Source: Planctomycetota bacterium (GTDB taxonomy: Bacteria > Planctomycetota > Phycisphaerae > Sedimentisphaerales > SM23-30). Taken from it: a stretch of DNA of 14,676 nucleotides. Numbering within the stretch: the stretch's first letter is position 1; each line of letters opens with the position of its first letter. Where the stretch lies: assembly GCA_022705365.1 (NCBI GenBank), contig JAKJEP010000046.1, forward strand, positions 1-14,676. The letters are read 5' to 3'. The notes beneath the pieces were generated by a model. The model had not been told where the DNA came from. It made no database searches and worked only from the letters and a program-made list of their open reading frames with translations. A program made the translations under genes and the position numbers. Below, piece after piece: positions 1-7,518 of the stretch.

Positions 1-173
1 ATGAGGTGAAGAAGGCATATCTGCTGGCGGACAAAAACACCAAGTTGAAGGTTTCCGTGGAAGGAAACCATGTCATCGTTACCTTGCCGGAAAAAGCCCT
101 TGATCCGATTGATACGGTAGTTGTTTTGGAAGTGAAGGGTGAACCGGAAGTAATCGTACCTGTCGAAAAGTAG
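1..173 (+). CDS. C-terminal tail of a GH29 alpha-L-fucosidase (5' end outside window)
   Basis: The reading frame starting at base 3 is open from the window edge to TAG at 171-173 and encodes 56 residues. It has no start here, so it is the end of a gene entering from the left. The peptide contains VKKAYLLADK and VVVLEVKGEPEV. These align without gaps to the C-terminal beta-sandwich of the GH29 fucosidase further downstream (VKKAYLLADK, VVVLEIEGQPEV); I count about 29 identities over 50 residues by hand. The product is therefore very probably a paralogous alpha-L-fucosidase, a secreted enzyme that releases terminal L-fucose. Unlike the downstream paralogue it stops just after this domain and has no C-terminal extension. 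Only 22 bases separate its stop from the next gene's ATG, which suggests one operon. The identification rests on similarity to the neighbour, because no catalytic residues are visible. Confidence 0.8.
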   Translation, partial: EVKKAYLLADKNTKLKVSVEGNHVIVTLPEKALDPIDTVVVLEVKGEPEVIVPVEK

Positions 174-195
174 TGACAGATAATAGGAAACGGTG

Positions 196-2526
196 ATGAC
201 ACCAAAACGTTTTATCCTTGCTTCTTTGGCGCTGGCCTTGACCATCTCGTGTGGATACGCAGCGGATACTCCGAAATGGGCTGCTCCGTGGATTGGTCTG
301 CCGACGGGGGAGAAAGAGACTAACGTTTGGTACTGCTACCGAAAATCCTTTTCTCTTCCCGAAGTTCCCAACTCCGCCGTTGCCAAAATAGCGGTGGATT
401 CCAAGTACTGGCTCTGGATTAACAGCCAACTGGCGGTCTTTGAAGGCGGATTGAAAAGAGGGCCTACTCCCCACGATACCTACTATGACGAAGTGGACCT
501 GACAAAATATCTAACCTCAGGTCCGAATTGCATCGCAGTTTTGCTCTGGTACTTTGGAAAAGACGGTTTTTCCCACAAAAGCAGCGGCCAGGCCGGTTTG
601 CTTTTTGAGGCAGACATCGACGGAACCATTTTGTCCAGCGACCGCTCCTGGAAAATAAAACGACATGAAGCCTATGGCGATACCCAGCCGCCGCATCCGA
701 ATTACCGTTTATCGGAATCGAACATCCATTTTGATGCCCAAAAAGACCTGATCGGCTGGTATCTGCCCGACTACGACGACAACGACTGGCAGGAATCGCA
801 GGAATTCGGTATCCCGCCAGTTGCACCCTGGAATCAGTTATGGAAACGCCCGATCCCGTTATGGAAAGACTACGGCTTGCAGGATTATCCCGGTTCTCCT
901 TCTTTGCCGTTGGTCAGTACCGGCCAAACGGTCATCTGCAAATTGCCGCAGAATCTCTCCATTACCCCTTACCTGAAAATCGATGCGCCTGCCGGCCTGA
1001 CCATCGGTATCGAAACGGATACCTATATCACCAGCGCCCAATATACCCTGCGCAGCGAATACGTTACCCGGCAGGGATTGCAGGAATTTGAGTCGCTCGG
1101 TTACCTTACCGGCCATGCGGTTCACTATACCATTCCGGAAGGGGTGAAAATACTTGAACTGAAATACCGCCAGACCCGTTACCATACCGAATTCACCGGT
1201 TCGTTTGAATGTGATGACCCATTCTATAATACCTTATGGCTCAAGTCCCGCAACACTATGATTCTGAATATGCGAGACTGCTTTCAGGACTGTCCCGAGC
1301 GCGAAAGAGCGCAGTGGTGGGCCGATGCCGTTAATATCCTCGGACAGACATTTTATAGCTGCGATACCGACAGCCACGCCTTGACACGCAAAGCCATCAG
1401 CAACCTTGTGGAGTGGCAAAAGCCGGACAAGGTTTTATTCGAACCGGTTCCCGCCGGCAACTGGGACAAGGAACTACCCCAGCGATTACTGACCTCAATC
1501 GGCCGATATGGTTTTTGGACCTATTATTTCTATACCGGCGATGTCGAAACCATGCGGCAGGCCTATCCTCATGTTCGCGATTACCTCTCTCTCTGGCAGC
1601 TCGGACCTGACGGTCTGGTTACTTACAGAACAGGTGACTGGGACTGGACCGACTGGGGCGAAAACTTCGATTCCGTTGCCATTGCCAACGTCTGGTATTA
1701 CCTGGCCCTGGAATCAGCCGCGGAAATGGCGCTGTTGGCCAACCAGCCAAATGATGTGGATGAATACCACGCGAAAATGCAGAGCGTGAAAAAAAGTTTC
1801 AATCAAATTTTCTGGAAGGGAAACGAATACCGGTCGCCGCACTATACCGGGCCAACCGATGACCGGGCCAACGCCCTGGCTATGGTGGCTGGAATAGCGG
1901 AACCGGATCAGTGGCCGAAAATCCGGCAGGTATTGAATCAGCAGCTTCATGCCAGCCCGTATATGGAAAAGTATGTGCTGGAAGCCTTTTTCCGGATGCA
2001 TCATGCACAGGACGGCCTTGCCCGCATGAAAAAACGTTATACCCCGATGGTCGATTCTGATACCACCACTTTATGGGAGGTATGGAATCGGCAGGAATGG
2101 GGGGGATGCAGCTTGAATCACGGCTGGTCCGGCGGCCCGTTGATGTTGCTTTCCCAATATGTGGCCGGTATTGCTCCGGAAAAGGCGGGCTTCGACTCGT
2201 ACCATGTATTCCCACAGATGGGACATTTGCAATCGATTGAAGCTGCCGTTCCCACGGTGAAAGGGTTGATCAAAGTATCTCTCAAACGCAGCGAAAAGGA
2301 ATTTTCCCTTACCTTGCTTTCTCCGCCGGGAACCACGGCGCTGATCGGCATTCCCAAAGATGCGGTAAAAGACATGGATCTCATTCAGGCGAACAGCAGA
2401 ACGATCTGGCAGCGGGATTCAGAAATAAATGCGATAGAAGGTTTGACGGTTGAAGGATATGATGAATATTACTATAGATTTTCAGCCGCTCCCGGCTCAT
2501 GGCACTTTATAGCTATTGCCAGGTAA
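196..2526 (+). CDS. GH78-type alpha-L-rhamnosidase, exported (BsRhaB-like active site)
   Basis: This 776-residue glycoside hydrolase probably removes terminal alpha-L-rhamnose by an inverting mechanism outside the cytoplasm. I chose ATG at 196 over GTG at 193 because AGGAAA at 185-190 sits 5 bases before it. A signal peptide is visible (Lys/Arg near the start, a hydrophobic stretch to about residue 18, likely cleavage after GYAA). A jelly-roll N-terminal region follows (about 30-190, with YWLWINSQLAVFEGG), then a beta region, and an (alpha/alpha)6 catalytic domain from about residue 345. The family motif DCPERER places Asp365, Glu370 and Asp377 at the spacing of Asp567/Glu572/Asp579 in Bacillus RhaB, so Glu370 is the likely general acid. 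Glu628 in LWEVW is the likely general base, and His642 in NHGW follows. A beta-sandwich closes the protein. It lies in a run of fucosidase and rhamnosidase genes. The fold family is fairly sure; the exact substrate is not. Confidence 0.88.
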   Translation: MTPKRFILASLALALTISCGYAADTPKWAAPWIGLPTGEKETNVWYCYRKSFSLPEVPNSAVAKIAVDSKYWLWINSQLAVFEGGLKRGPTPHDTYYDEVDLTKYLTSGPNCIAVLLWYFGKDGFSHKSSGQAGLLFEADIDGTILSSDRSWKIKRHEAYGDTQPPHPNYRLSESNIHFDAQKDLIGWYLPDYDDNDWQESQEFGIPPVAPWNQLWKRPIPLWKDYGLQDYPGSPSLPLVSTGQTVICKLPQNLSITPYLKIDAPAGLTIGIETDTYITSAQYTLRSEYVTRQGLQEFESLGYLTGHAVHYTIPEGVKILELKYRQTRYHTEFTGSFECDDPFYNTLWLKSRNTMILNMRDCFQDCPERERAQWWADAVNILGQTFYSCDTDSHALTRKAISNLVEWQKPDKVLFEPVPAGNWDKELPQRLLTSIGRYGFWTYYFYTGDVETMRQAYPHVRDYLSLWQLGPDGLVTYRTGDWDWTDWGENFDSVAIANVWYYLALESAAEMALLANQPNDVDEYHAKMQSVKKSFNQIFWKGNEYRSPHYTGPTDDRANALAMVAGIAEPDQWPKIRQVLNQQLHASPYMEKYVLEAFFRMHHAQDGLARMKKRYTPMVDSDTTTLWEVWNRQEWGGCSLNHGWSGGPLMLLSQYVAGIAPEKAGFDSYHVFPQMGHLQSIEAAVPTVKGLIKVSLKRSEKEFSLTLLSPPGTTALIGIPKDAVKDMDLIQANSRTIWQRDSEINAIEGLTVEGYDEYYYRFSAAPGSWHFIAIAR

Positions 2527-2528
2527 CG

Positions 2529-2546
2529 AAACCCTTTAAAGGGTTT
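2529..2546 (+). terminator. Short palindrome with T-tract after the first GH78 gene (candidate weak terminator)
   Basis: AAACCCTTTAAAGGGTTT is a perfect 18-base palindrome that starts 2 bases after the GH78 stop codon and ends in a run of four T (2544-2547). It could form a small hairpin that acts as a weak intrinsic terminator or an mRNA-end stabiliser inside the gene cluster. The stem is short, its centre is A/T, and the T-tract is brief, so strong termination is doubtful. Confidence 0.4.
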
Positions 2547-2604
2547 TACCATGACCAGCCAGATAAAAAATGGAACCGCTTTGCGGTGTTGTTTAAATAG
2601 TTTT

Positions 2605-2631
2605 CCCGGCTGTGCTCAATGACACAGCGGG
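2605..2631 (+). promoter_or_regulatory. Hairpin in the leader of the frameshifted GH29 gene
   Basis: CCCG-G-CTGTG at 2605-2614 can pair with CACAG-CGGG at 2623-2631. This gives a nine-pair stem with one bulged G and an eight-base loop (2615-2622). It lies 27 bases before the AAGGAG ribosome binding site of the next gene, in the 145-base gap that is the longest intergenic space in the hydrolase cluster. It could be a regulatory or processing hairpin. No promoter pair is convincing here, and the function is inferred only from position. Confidence 0.35.
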
Positions 2632-2671
2632 CTGTGTAGTGCATCAAGAAAAACGCGAAAGGAGTTATGCA

Positions 2672-3562
2672 ATGCAAACGAAATGGATCCGTAACATGAT
2701 GAAAGGTCTGGTACTAGCCGTTCTAATGATGGATGTGCTTTCCTGTGCGAATTCCCGGCAGGAAGCGGCTGTGGACCCTTTTAAGGAGACGCCCCAGCAG
2801 CGCGATGCCCGCATGGAATGGTGGCGGGAGGCACGGTTCGGGATGTTTATTCACTGGGGGCTGTATGCCGTGCCCGGCGGGGTTTGGAACGGGCAGGAAG
2901 TACCCAGTGCCGGGGAGTGGATCATGTTCAGCGGGAAGATCCCGGTGGCCGAATATGAGCCGCTGGTGCAGCAGTTCAATCCCGTCCAGTTCAACGCCAA
3001 AGAGTGGGTCCAAATTGCCAAAGAGGCCGGCATGAAGTATATCGTCCTGACCAGCAAACATCACGACGGTTTCTGCCTGTTCGATTCGCAATATACCGAC
3101 TACGATATCATGTCCACCCCCTTTAAAAGGGACATCATTAAGGAACTCTCCGACGAATGCCACAAGCAGGGGCTTAAAATCTGCTGGTACCATTCGATTA
3201 TGGACTGGCATCACCCGGATTACCTGCCGAGGCGAGAATGGGACCAGCGGCCTGCCGATCAGGCGGACTTCAACCGCTATATCACCTACCTGAAAAATGA
3301 GCTTACCGAACTGGTCACTAAATACGGCGACATCGGCGTTTTGTGGTTCGACGGGGAATGGGAGAACACCTGGACCGAAGCGATGGCCAAGGATGTGTAC
3401 GCCTTTTTGCGTAATCTGCAGGGGGATATCATTATCAACAACCGGATCAGCAAAGGCCGCGGCGGGATGACCGCCGAGGCATCTTTTCCGGGGATTTCGG
3501 CACGCCGGAACAGGAACTGCCCGCCACCGGGATGGCCGGGGCGGACTGGGAAACCTGCATGA
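2672..3562 (+). CDS. GH29 alpha-L-fucosidase lipoprotein, N-terminal part (frameshifted gene)
   Basis: This is the first part of a retaining exo-alpha-L-fucosidase. ATG at 2672 is preferred because AAGGAG at 2659-2664 lies 7 bases upstream and the signal peptide begins there; the in-frame ATG at 2612 has neither. The N-terminus ends in the lipobox VLSC, so Cys25 is a probable lipid anchor. The family core follows: FIHWGLY with His61, HHDGF with His130-His131-Asp132, and VLWFDGEWENTW, where Asp227 is the expected catalytic nucleophile. Family similarity ends at about GRGGMTAEASF (near base 3487). The last 25 or so residues in this frame are out-of-frame sequence. The rest of the enzyme, starting GDFGTPEQE, is in the frame that begins at 3532. 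As sequenced, the product would be a truncated fucosidase of about 296 residues that lacks the candidate acid/base region. One base added to the T run at 3484-3487 would give an intact protein of 599 residues. Confidence 0.85.
   Translation: MQTKWIRNMMKGLVLAVLMMDVLSCANSRQEAAVDPFKETPQQRDARMEWWREARFGMFIHWGLYAVPGGVWNGQEVPSAGEWIMFSGKIPVAEYEPLVQQFNPVQFNAKEWVQIAKEAGMKYIVLTSKHHDGFCLFDSQYTDYDIMSTPFKRDIIKELSDECHKQGLKICWYHSIMDWHHPDYLPRREWDQRPADQADFNRYITYLKNELTELVTKYGDIGVLWFDGEWENTWTEAMAKDVYAFLRNLQGDIIINNRISKGRGGMTAEASFPGISARRNRNCPPPGWPGRTGKPA
3484..3487 (+). other. Probable one-base deletion (T4 run) splitting the GH29 gene
   Basis: Upstream the family reading is GCA TCT TTT (Ala-Ser-Phe). Downstream it is TCC GGG GAT TTC GGC (Ser-Gly-Asp-Phe-Gly), one frame to the left. 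Reading five T instead of four joins them as ASFSGDFGTPEQE, which matches the usual GH29 pattern, and makes 2672-4470 exactly 600 codons including the stop. The cause may be a real mutation, a homopolymer sequencing error, or a one-base backward slip on TTTT. No canonical X-XXY-YYZ slippery heptamer is in register here. Confidence 0.75.
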
Positions 3563-4470
3563 CGATGAACGATACCTGGGGATTCAAGAAAAACGATCAT
3601 AACTGGAAATCGCCGGAGACGCTGATCCGCCAGTTGGTCGATGCCTCCAGCAAAGGCGGCAACTATCTGCTGAACGTCGGGCCGACACCGGATGGACTGA
3701 TCCCCTCACCCAGCGTCGAACGTCTGGAGGCGATGGGTAAATGGATGAAAGTAAATAGCGAGAGCATCTATGGCAGCAGCGCCAGCGTCTTTCCGAAGCT
3801 GGCCTGGGGCCGCTGCACCGTGAAGCCGGGCAGGCTCTATTTGCATGTTTTCGACTGGCCGGCGGACGGTAAGCTGGAAGTGCCGGGCCTGAAAAACAAG
3901 GTCAAAAAGGCATATCTGCTGGCCGATAAAAAGGCCCGCCTGCAGGTCACGCCCGGCGAGGATAGCCAGATCGTTTCCCTGCCCGCGACCGCTCCTGATC
4001 CTATCGCCAGCGTCGTAGTTCTGGAGATTGAAGGCCAGCCGGAGGTAGCCGCGGCGGCTTCCCTCCGTCAGGGCAGCGACGGCGTGGTTACGCTCGTGGC
4101 TGCGGACGCCATCGTACATGGCCAGACCGCGAAATTGGAAACGGGAGGCAACCGCGACAGCATCGGCTTCTGGACCAACCCGGCTGATTTTGTCACCTGG
4201 GATTTTAAATTGAAACAGCCGGGAACCTATACTGTGGAGATCACCTACGCCTGTGAAAACGGCTCCGGCGGCAGCCAGTATCGTATTCTGGTCGGCGATC
4301 AGAAACTGGACGGGACCATCATGGAGACCGGCTCCTGGGGCGACTTTATTACCGAAACTGCCGGGAAAATCACCCTGGCTCAGCCGGGTGTGCATCAGCT
4401 CCAGGTCAAACCCGTCCAGAAACCCGGCCTGGCGGTGATGAACCTGCGTGCCGTGATATTAAAACCGTAA
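3532..4470 (+). CDS. GH29 alpha-L-fucosidase, C-terminal part with extra C-terminal domain (frameshifted gene)
   Basis: This is the second part of the split fucosidase. The first in-frame ATG is at 3532, but family similarity in this frame already begins near 3490 with GDFGTPEQELPATG, so 3532 is probably not a native start and it has no ribosome binding site. The glutamate of TPEQ (codon at 3508) is a candidate acid/base residue. The rest of the barrel is typical: DWETCMTMNDTWG, then GGNYLLNVGPTPDG. The GH29 beta-sandwich ends near VVVLEIEGQPEV (about base 4050). After it come some 135 residues that read as another beta-rich domain (VTWDFKLKQPGTYTVEITY, then GVHQLQVKP), probably a carbohydrate-binding or substrate-positioning module of the kind often appended to fucosidases. 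The partial GH29 at the window start lacks this module. Without the upstream part this piece would have no nucleophile. Confidence 0.8.
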   Translation: MAGADWETCMTMNDTWGFKKNDHNWKSPETLIRQLVDASSKGGNYLLNVGPTPDGLIPSPSVERLEAMGKWMKVNSESIYGSSASVFPKLAWGRCTVKPGRLYLHVFDWPADGKLEVPGLKNKVKKAYLLADKKARLQVTPGEDSQIVSLPATAPDPIASVVVLEIEGQPEVAAAASLRQGSDGVVTLVAADAIVHGQTAKLETGGNRDSIGFWTNPADFVTWDFKLKQPGTYTVEITYACENGSGGSQYRILVGDQKLDGTIMETGSWGDFITETAGKITLAQPGVHQLQVKPVQKPGLAVMNLRAVILKP

Positions 4471-4536
4471 AAAATATTTGGCAATTAAATCCATTGTGCA
4501 AGGAAATATGGTCTGTACGTATCTTCGGAGTCATTG

Positions 4537-7494
4537 ATGAAAAAAAGCCTGTTATTACTGGTATTGCTTTTCGGATTATTGGAAATGGGCTGTGAGTCCA
4601 TGCTGGCAAAAAAGATTGCCGTCAAAGGTTTACGCTGTGAGTATCGCATCAATCCCCTGGGAATTGACATCCGTCAGCCGCGGCTTAGCTGGATTCTGGA
4701 ATCCGCGCAGCGGAATCAGAAACAAACGGCCTATCGGATTCTGGTAGCCGGTAATCCGGACCTTTTGCAAAAGAATCTGGGCGATTTATGGGATAGCGGC
4801 CAGGTAAAATCGGACCAGTCCGCCCAGTTGAAATATCAGGGGCAGCCGCTTTCTTCCCTTATGCCGTGTTATTGGAAAGTACAGGTTTGGGATCAACAGG
4901 GGGAGGTCTCCGACTGGAGTGAACCGGCCTGCTGGACGATGGGTTTGCTGGAAAAAACCGATTGGCAGGCTCACTGGATCGGCGGGCATATCCCCCCGGA
5001 TAAACCGGCCGGGATCGAGTATCCGCCCGCGGTCTATCTGCGAAAGGAATTTACCCCGGAGAAGGCTCTCCGGCGGGCGACGGTGTACAGCACGGCGCTG
5101 GGATTGTATGAACTGTACATAAACGGGCAGCGCGTGGGAGCGGATTATTTTACGCCCGGCTGGACGCAATATGACAAACGTGTTTATTACCAGGCGTATG
5201 ATGTTACCGATTTGATCCAGCCGAAACAAGCGAATGCCTTTGGAGCCATTCTAGGCGAAGGCTGGTACGGGCTGCGTCATGCCGGCCGATGGAAAGAACG
5301 ATTGATGATCCAACTGGAGATGGAATTCACCGATGGAACCCGTCAATTCATTGGGACGGATGATTCTTGGAAGGTAACGGATCAGGGGCCGATCCGGTCC
5401 TCGGATATGTTCGATGGGGAATATTACGATGCCCGCCGGGAACTGCCCGGCTGGAATACGGTTGGCTATAACGATGCGGCCTGGAAACCGGCGGTATGCG
5501 ATAAAGTAAAGGAACTCCCCTGGATTGATGTTACGGAAAAATTCAAAAATGCGGTTCAGGATAATTCCTTGTCGATTACGGCCTCCAACGGAAATTTTGG
5601 CGATCCGGCATTTGGCGTGGTGAAAAGTTTGCAGGTCCAATACCGGCTGGGGGAGGAATCTAAATCCGCCGAGATTGCCGAAAATCAGACTTTCGAGGTC
5701 CGCGGTACCTCCAGCGGGCCGAAACTGGAAATTATCCAGGCCCGGTACGGTGCGGAAATAGCAGTCCCTGCGGATAATGCCATAATGACCAGCCACCCCG
5801 GTGTTCCCGTGCGAAAAATTATGGAGATTAAACCGGTTGCTGTGAGCGAGCCGAAACCCGCCCAGTATGTTTTCAATATGGGCCAGAACATGGTCGGTTG
5901 GGTGCGATTGAAGGTGAAAGGGCAGGCCGGAACAAAGGTGGTTTTGCGGTTCGCCGAGATGCTGAATCCGGATGGTACCATCTATACCGAAAATCTGCGG
6001 GCCGCCCGATGCACGGATAGCTATACCCTGAAAGGGACCGGTGAAGAAATCTGGGAGCCGCGTTTTACCTTTCATGGATTTCAATATGTCGAGATTACCG
6101 GGCTTTCCAAAAAGCCGGATTTGGGTATCCTGACCGGTGTGGTTCTGGCCTCGGATTGCCCCGTTACCGGTTTCTTTGAATGTTCCAACCCCATGCTCAA
6201 CAAGTTGTACCATAATATCGTCTGGGGGCAGCGGGGCAATTACCTGGAGGTGCCTACCGACTGTCCCCAGCGGGATGAGCGGATGGGCTGGACCGGGGAC
6301 GCCCAGGTATTTATCCGCACCGGTGCGTACAATATGGATATCGGAGCCTTCTTTACCAGTTGGCTCAATACGCTGAATGACTGTCAGCTTGACAATGGTT
6401 CCTACACCGATGTGGCTCCCTGCTATTGGGGTGGAGGGGTCGCCGGGTGGGGTGATGCCGGTATCATCTGCCCCTGGACGCTCTACCAGGTGTATAACGA
6501 CACCGCGATTATCGAAAACCATTATGAGACAATGGCCCGCTGGATTGAATATCTGAAGGTGAATAGCCAGAATCTGCTCCGGCCGGATTTCGGCTATGGC
6601 GACTGGCTCAATGTGAATGCGGAACTGCCCAAAGACGTGATCGCGACCGCCTATTTTGCCTATAGCACCCGGCGAATGGCGGAAATGGCCCGGGCGATTG
6701 GCAAAGAGCAGGATGCCCAGGCGTACCAAACCCTCTTTGAGCAGATCAAGGCCGCCTTCCAACAGGCCTATGTAACCGCCGATGGGCGGATCAAAGGGGA
6801 TACCCAAACGGCCTATGCAATGGCCCTGTATTTTGATTTGCTGCCAACCGAGCTTCAGGCTGCCGCAGCCAGCCATTTAATCGAAAAAATCCAGCAGCGC
6901 GACTGGCATCTTTCCACAGGATTCCTGGGTGTAAATCTGCTGCTGCCCACGCTGGAAAAGATCGGCCGGCTTGACGCGGCCTGGCGTCTGCTTACCAACG
7001 ATACCTATCCCTCCTGGGGTTACTCGATCAAGCACGGCGCGACCACCATTTGGGAACGCTGGGACGGCTGGACCGAGGACAAGGGTTTCCAGGACCCGGC
7101 CATGAATTCCTTTAATCATTACGCCTACGGTTCCGCCGGACAATGGATGTTCTCGACCGTGGCCGGGATCGATACCGACGGCCCCGGTTTTCAGCGTCTC
7201 AAAATCCACCCCCAGCCGGGCGGAGGATTGACCTATGCCAAGGCGAGTTATGATAGTATCCAAGGTAAAATCGCTACCGATTGGCGTTTGGAAGACGACC
7301 ATTTCCAATTGTCCGTAACGATCCCCGCCAATACGACCGCTACCGTCTTGATACCCGCCCAAAATGAAAAGGACGTTACCGAAGGCGGCCAACCCGCCGC
7401 TCAGGCGGAGGGTGTAAAATTTCTGCGAATGGAAAACGGCACTGCTCTCTACGAAGTCGGTTCCGGCACGTATCGTTTTATCTCCAAACATTAA
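4537..7494 (+). CDS. Multi-domain GH78 alpha-L-rhamnosidase, exported (SaRha78A-like)
   Basis: This 985-residue inverting alpha-L-rhamnosidase should cleave terminal rhamnose from polysaccharide or glycoside. ATG at 4537 is chosen over TTG at 4534 because GGAG at 4527-4530 is well spaced. A hydrophobic signal ends in a Gly-Cys pair (Cys19), though the lipobox is imperfect. Domain order: an Ig-like N-terminal domain (about 28-140), the rhamnosidase N domain (165-325, GLYELYINGQRVG), an inserted module (about 327-400), the beta domain starting near MGQNMVGW (448), the (alpha/alpha)6 catalytic domain (about 545-880), and a C-terminal beta-sandwich. DCPQRDERMGWTGD gives Asp575, Glu581 and Asp588, at the spacing of Asp630/Glu636/Asp643 in Streptomyces avermitilis Rha78A. 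Glu840 in IWERW and His861 in NHYAYG are 21 apart, as are Glu895 and His916 there. The active site is complete. The gene follows the split GH29 by 66 bases and precedes GH95 by 24. Confidence 0.94.
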   Translation: MKKSLLLLVLLFGLLEMGCESMLAKKIAVKGLRCEYRINPLGIDIRQPRLSWILESAQRNQKQTAYRILVAGNPDLLQKNLGDLWDSGQVKSDQSAQLKYQGQPLSSLMPCYWKVQVWDQQGEVSDWSEPACWTMGLLEKTDWQAHWIGGHIPPDKPAGIEYPPAVYLRKEFTPEKALRRATVYSTALGLYELYINGQRVGADYFTPGWTQYDKRVYYQAYDVTDLIQPKQANAFGAILGEGWYGLRHAGRWKERLMIQLEMEFTDGTRQFIGTDDSWKVTDQGPIRSSDMFDGEYYDARRELPGWNTVGYNDAAWKPAVCDKVKELPWIDVTEKFKNAVQDNSLSITASNGNFGDPAFGVVKSLQVQYRLGEESKSAEIAENQTFEVRGTSSGPKLEIIQARYGAEIAVPADNAIMTSHPGVPVRKIMEIKPVAVSEPKPAQYVFNMGQNMVGWVRLKVKGQAGTKVVLRFAEMLNPDGTIYTENLRAARCTDSYTLKGTGEEIWEPRFTFHGFQYVEITGLSKKPDLGILTGVVLASDCPVTGFFECSNPMLNKLYHNIVWGQRGNYLEVPTDCPQRDERMGWTGDAQVFIRTGAYNMDIGAFFTSWLNTLNDCQLDNGSYTDVAPCYWGGGVAGWGDAGIICPWTLYQVYNDTAIIENHYETMARWIEYLKVNSQNLLRPDFGYGDWLNVNAELPKDVIATAYFAYSTRRMAEMARAIGKEQDAQAYQTLFEQIKAAFQQAYVTADGRIKGDTQTAYAMALYFDLLPTELQAAAASHLIEKIQQRDWHLSTGFLGVNLLLPTLEKIGRLDAAWRLLTNDTYPSWGYSIKHGATTIWERWDGWTEDKGFQDPAMNSFNHYAYGSAGQWMFSTVAGIDTDGPGFQRLKIHPQPGGGLTYAKASYDSIQGKIATDWRLEDDHFQLSVTIPANTTATVLIPAQNEKDVTEGGQPAAQAEGVKFLRMENGTALYEVGSGTYRFISKH

Positions 7495-7518
7495 ATGGTT
7501 AATCAGGAAGTCTCTGCA

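Noticed and set aside
3484..3493. Programmed -1 frameshift signal in the GH29 gene
   Set aside because: No in-register X-XXY-YYZ heptamer and no obvious downstream pseudoknot were seen. A lost base in the T run is simpler, although slippage on TTTT is not excluded.
4471..4536. Promoter between the GH29 gene and the second GH78 gene
   Set aside because: TTGGCA and AAATAT are present but 20 bases apart with poor -10 quality. The 66-base gap fits simple operon read-through.
5251..6876. 541-codon open frame on the minus strand opposite the large GH78 gene
   Set aside because: The plus frame carries complete GH78 domains and catalytic motifs. The antisense product has no recognisable motif and looks like a codon-bias shadow.
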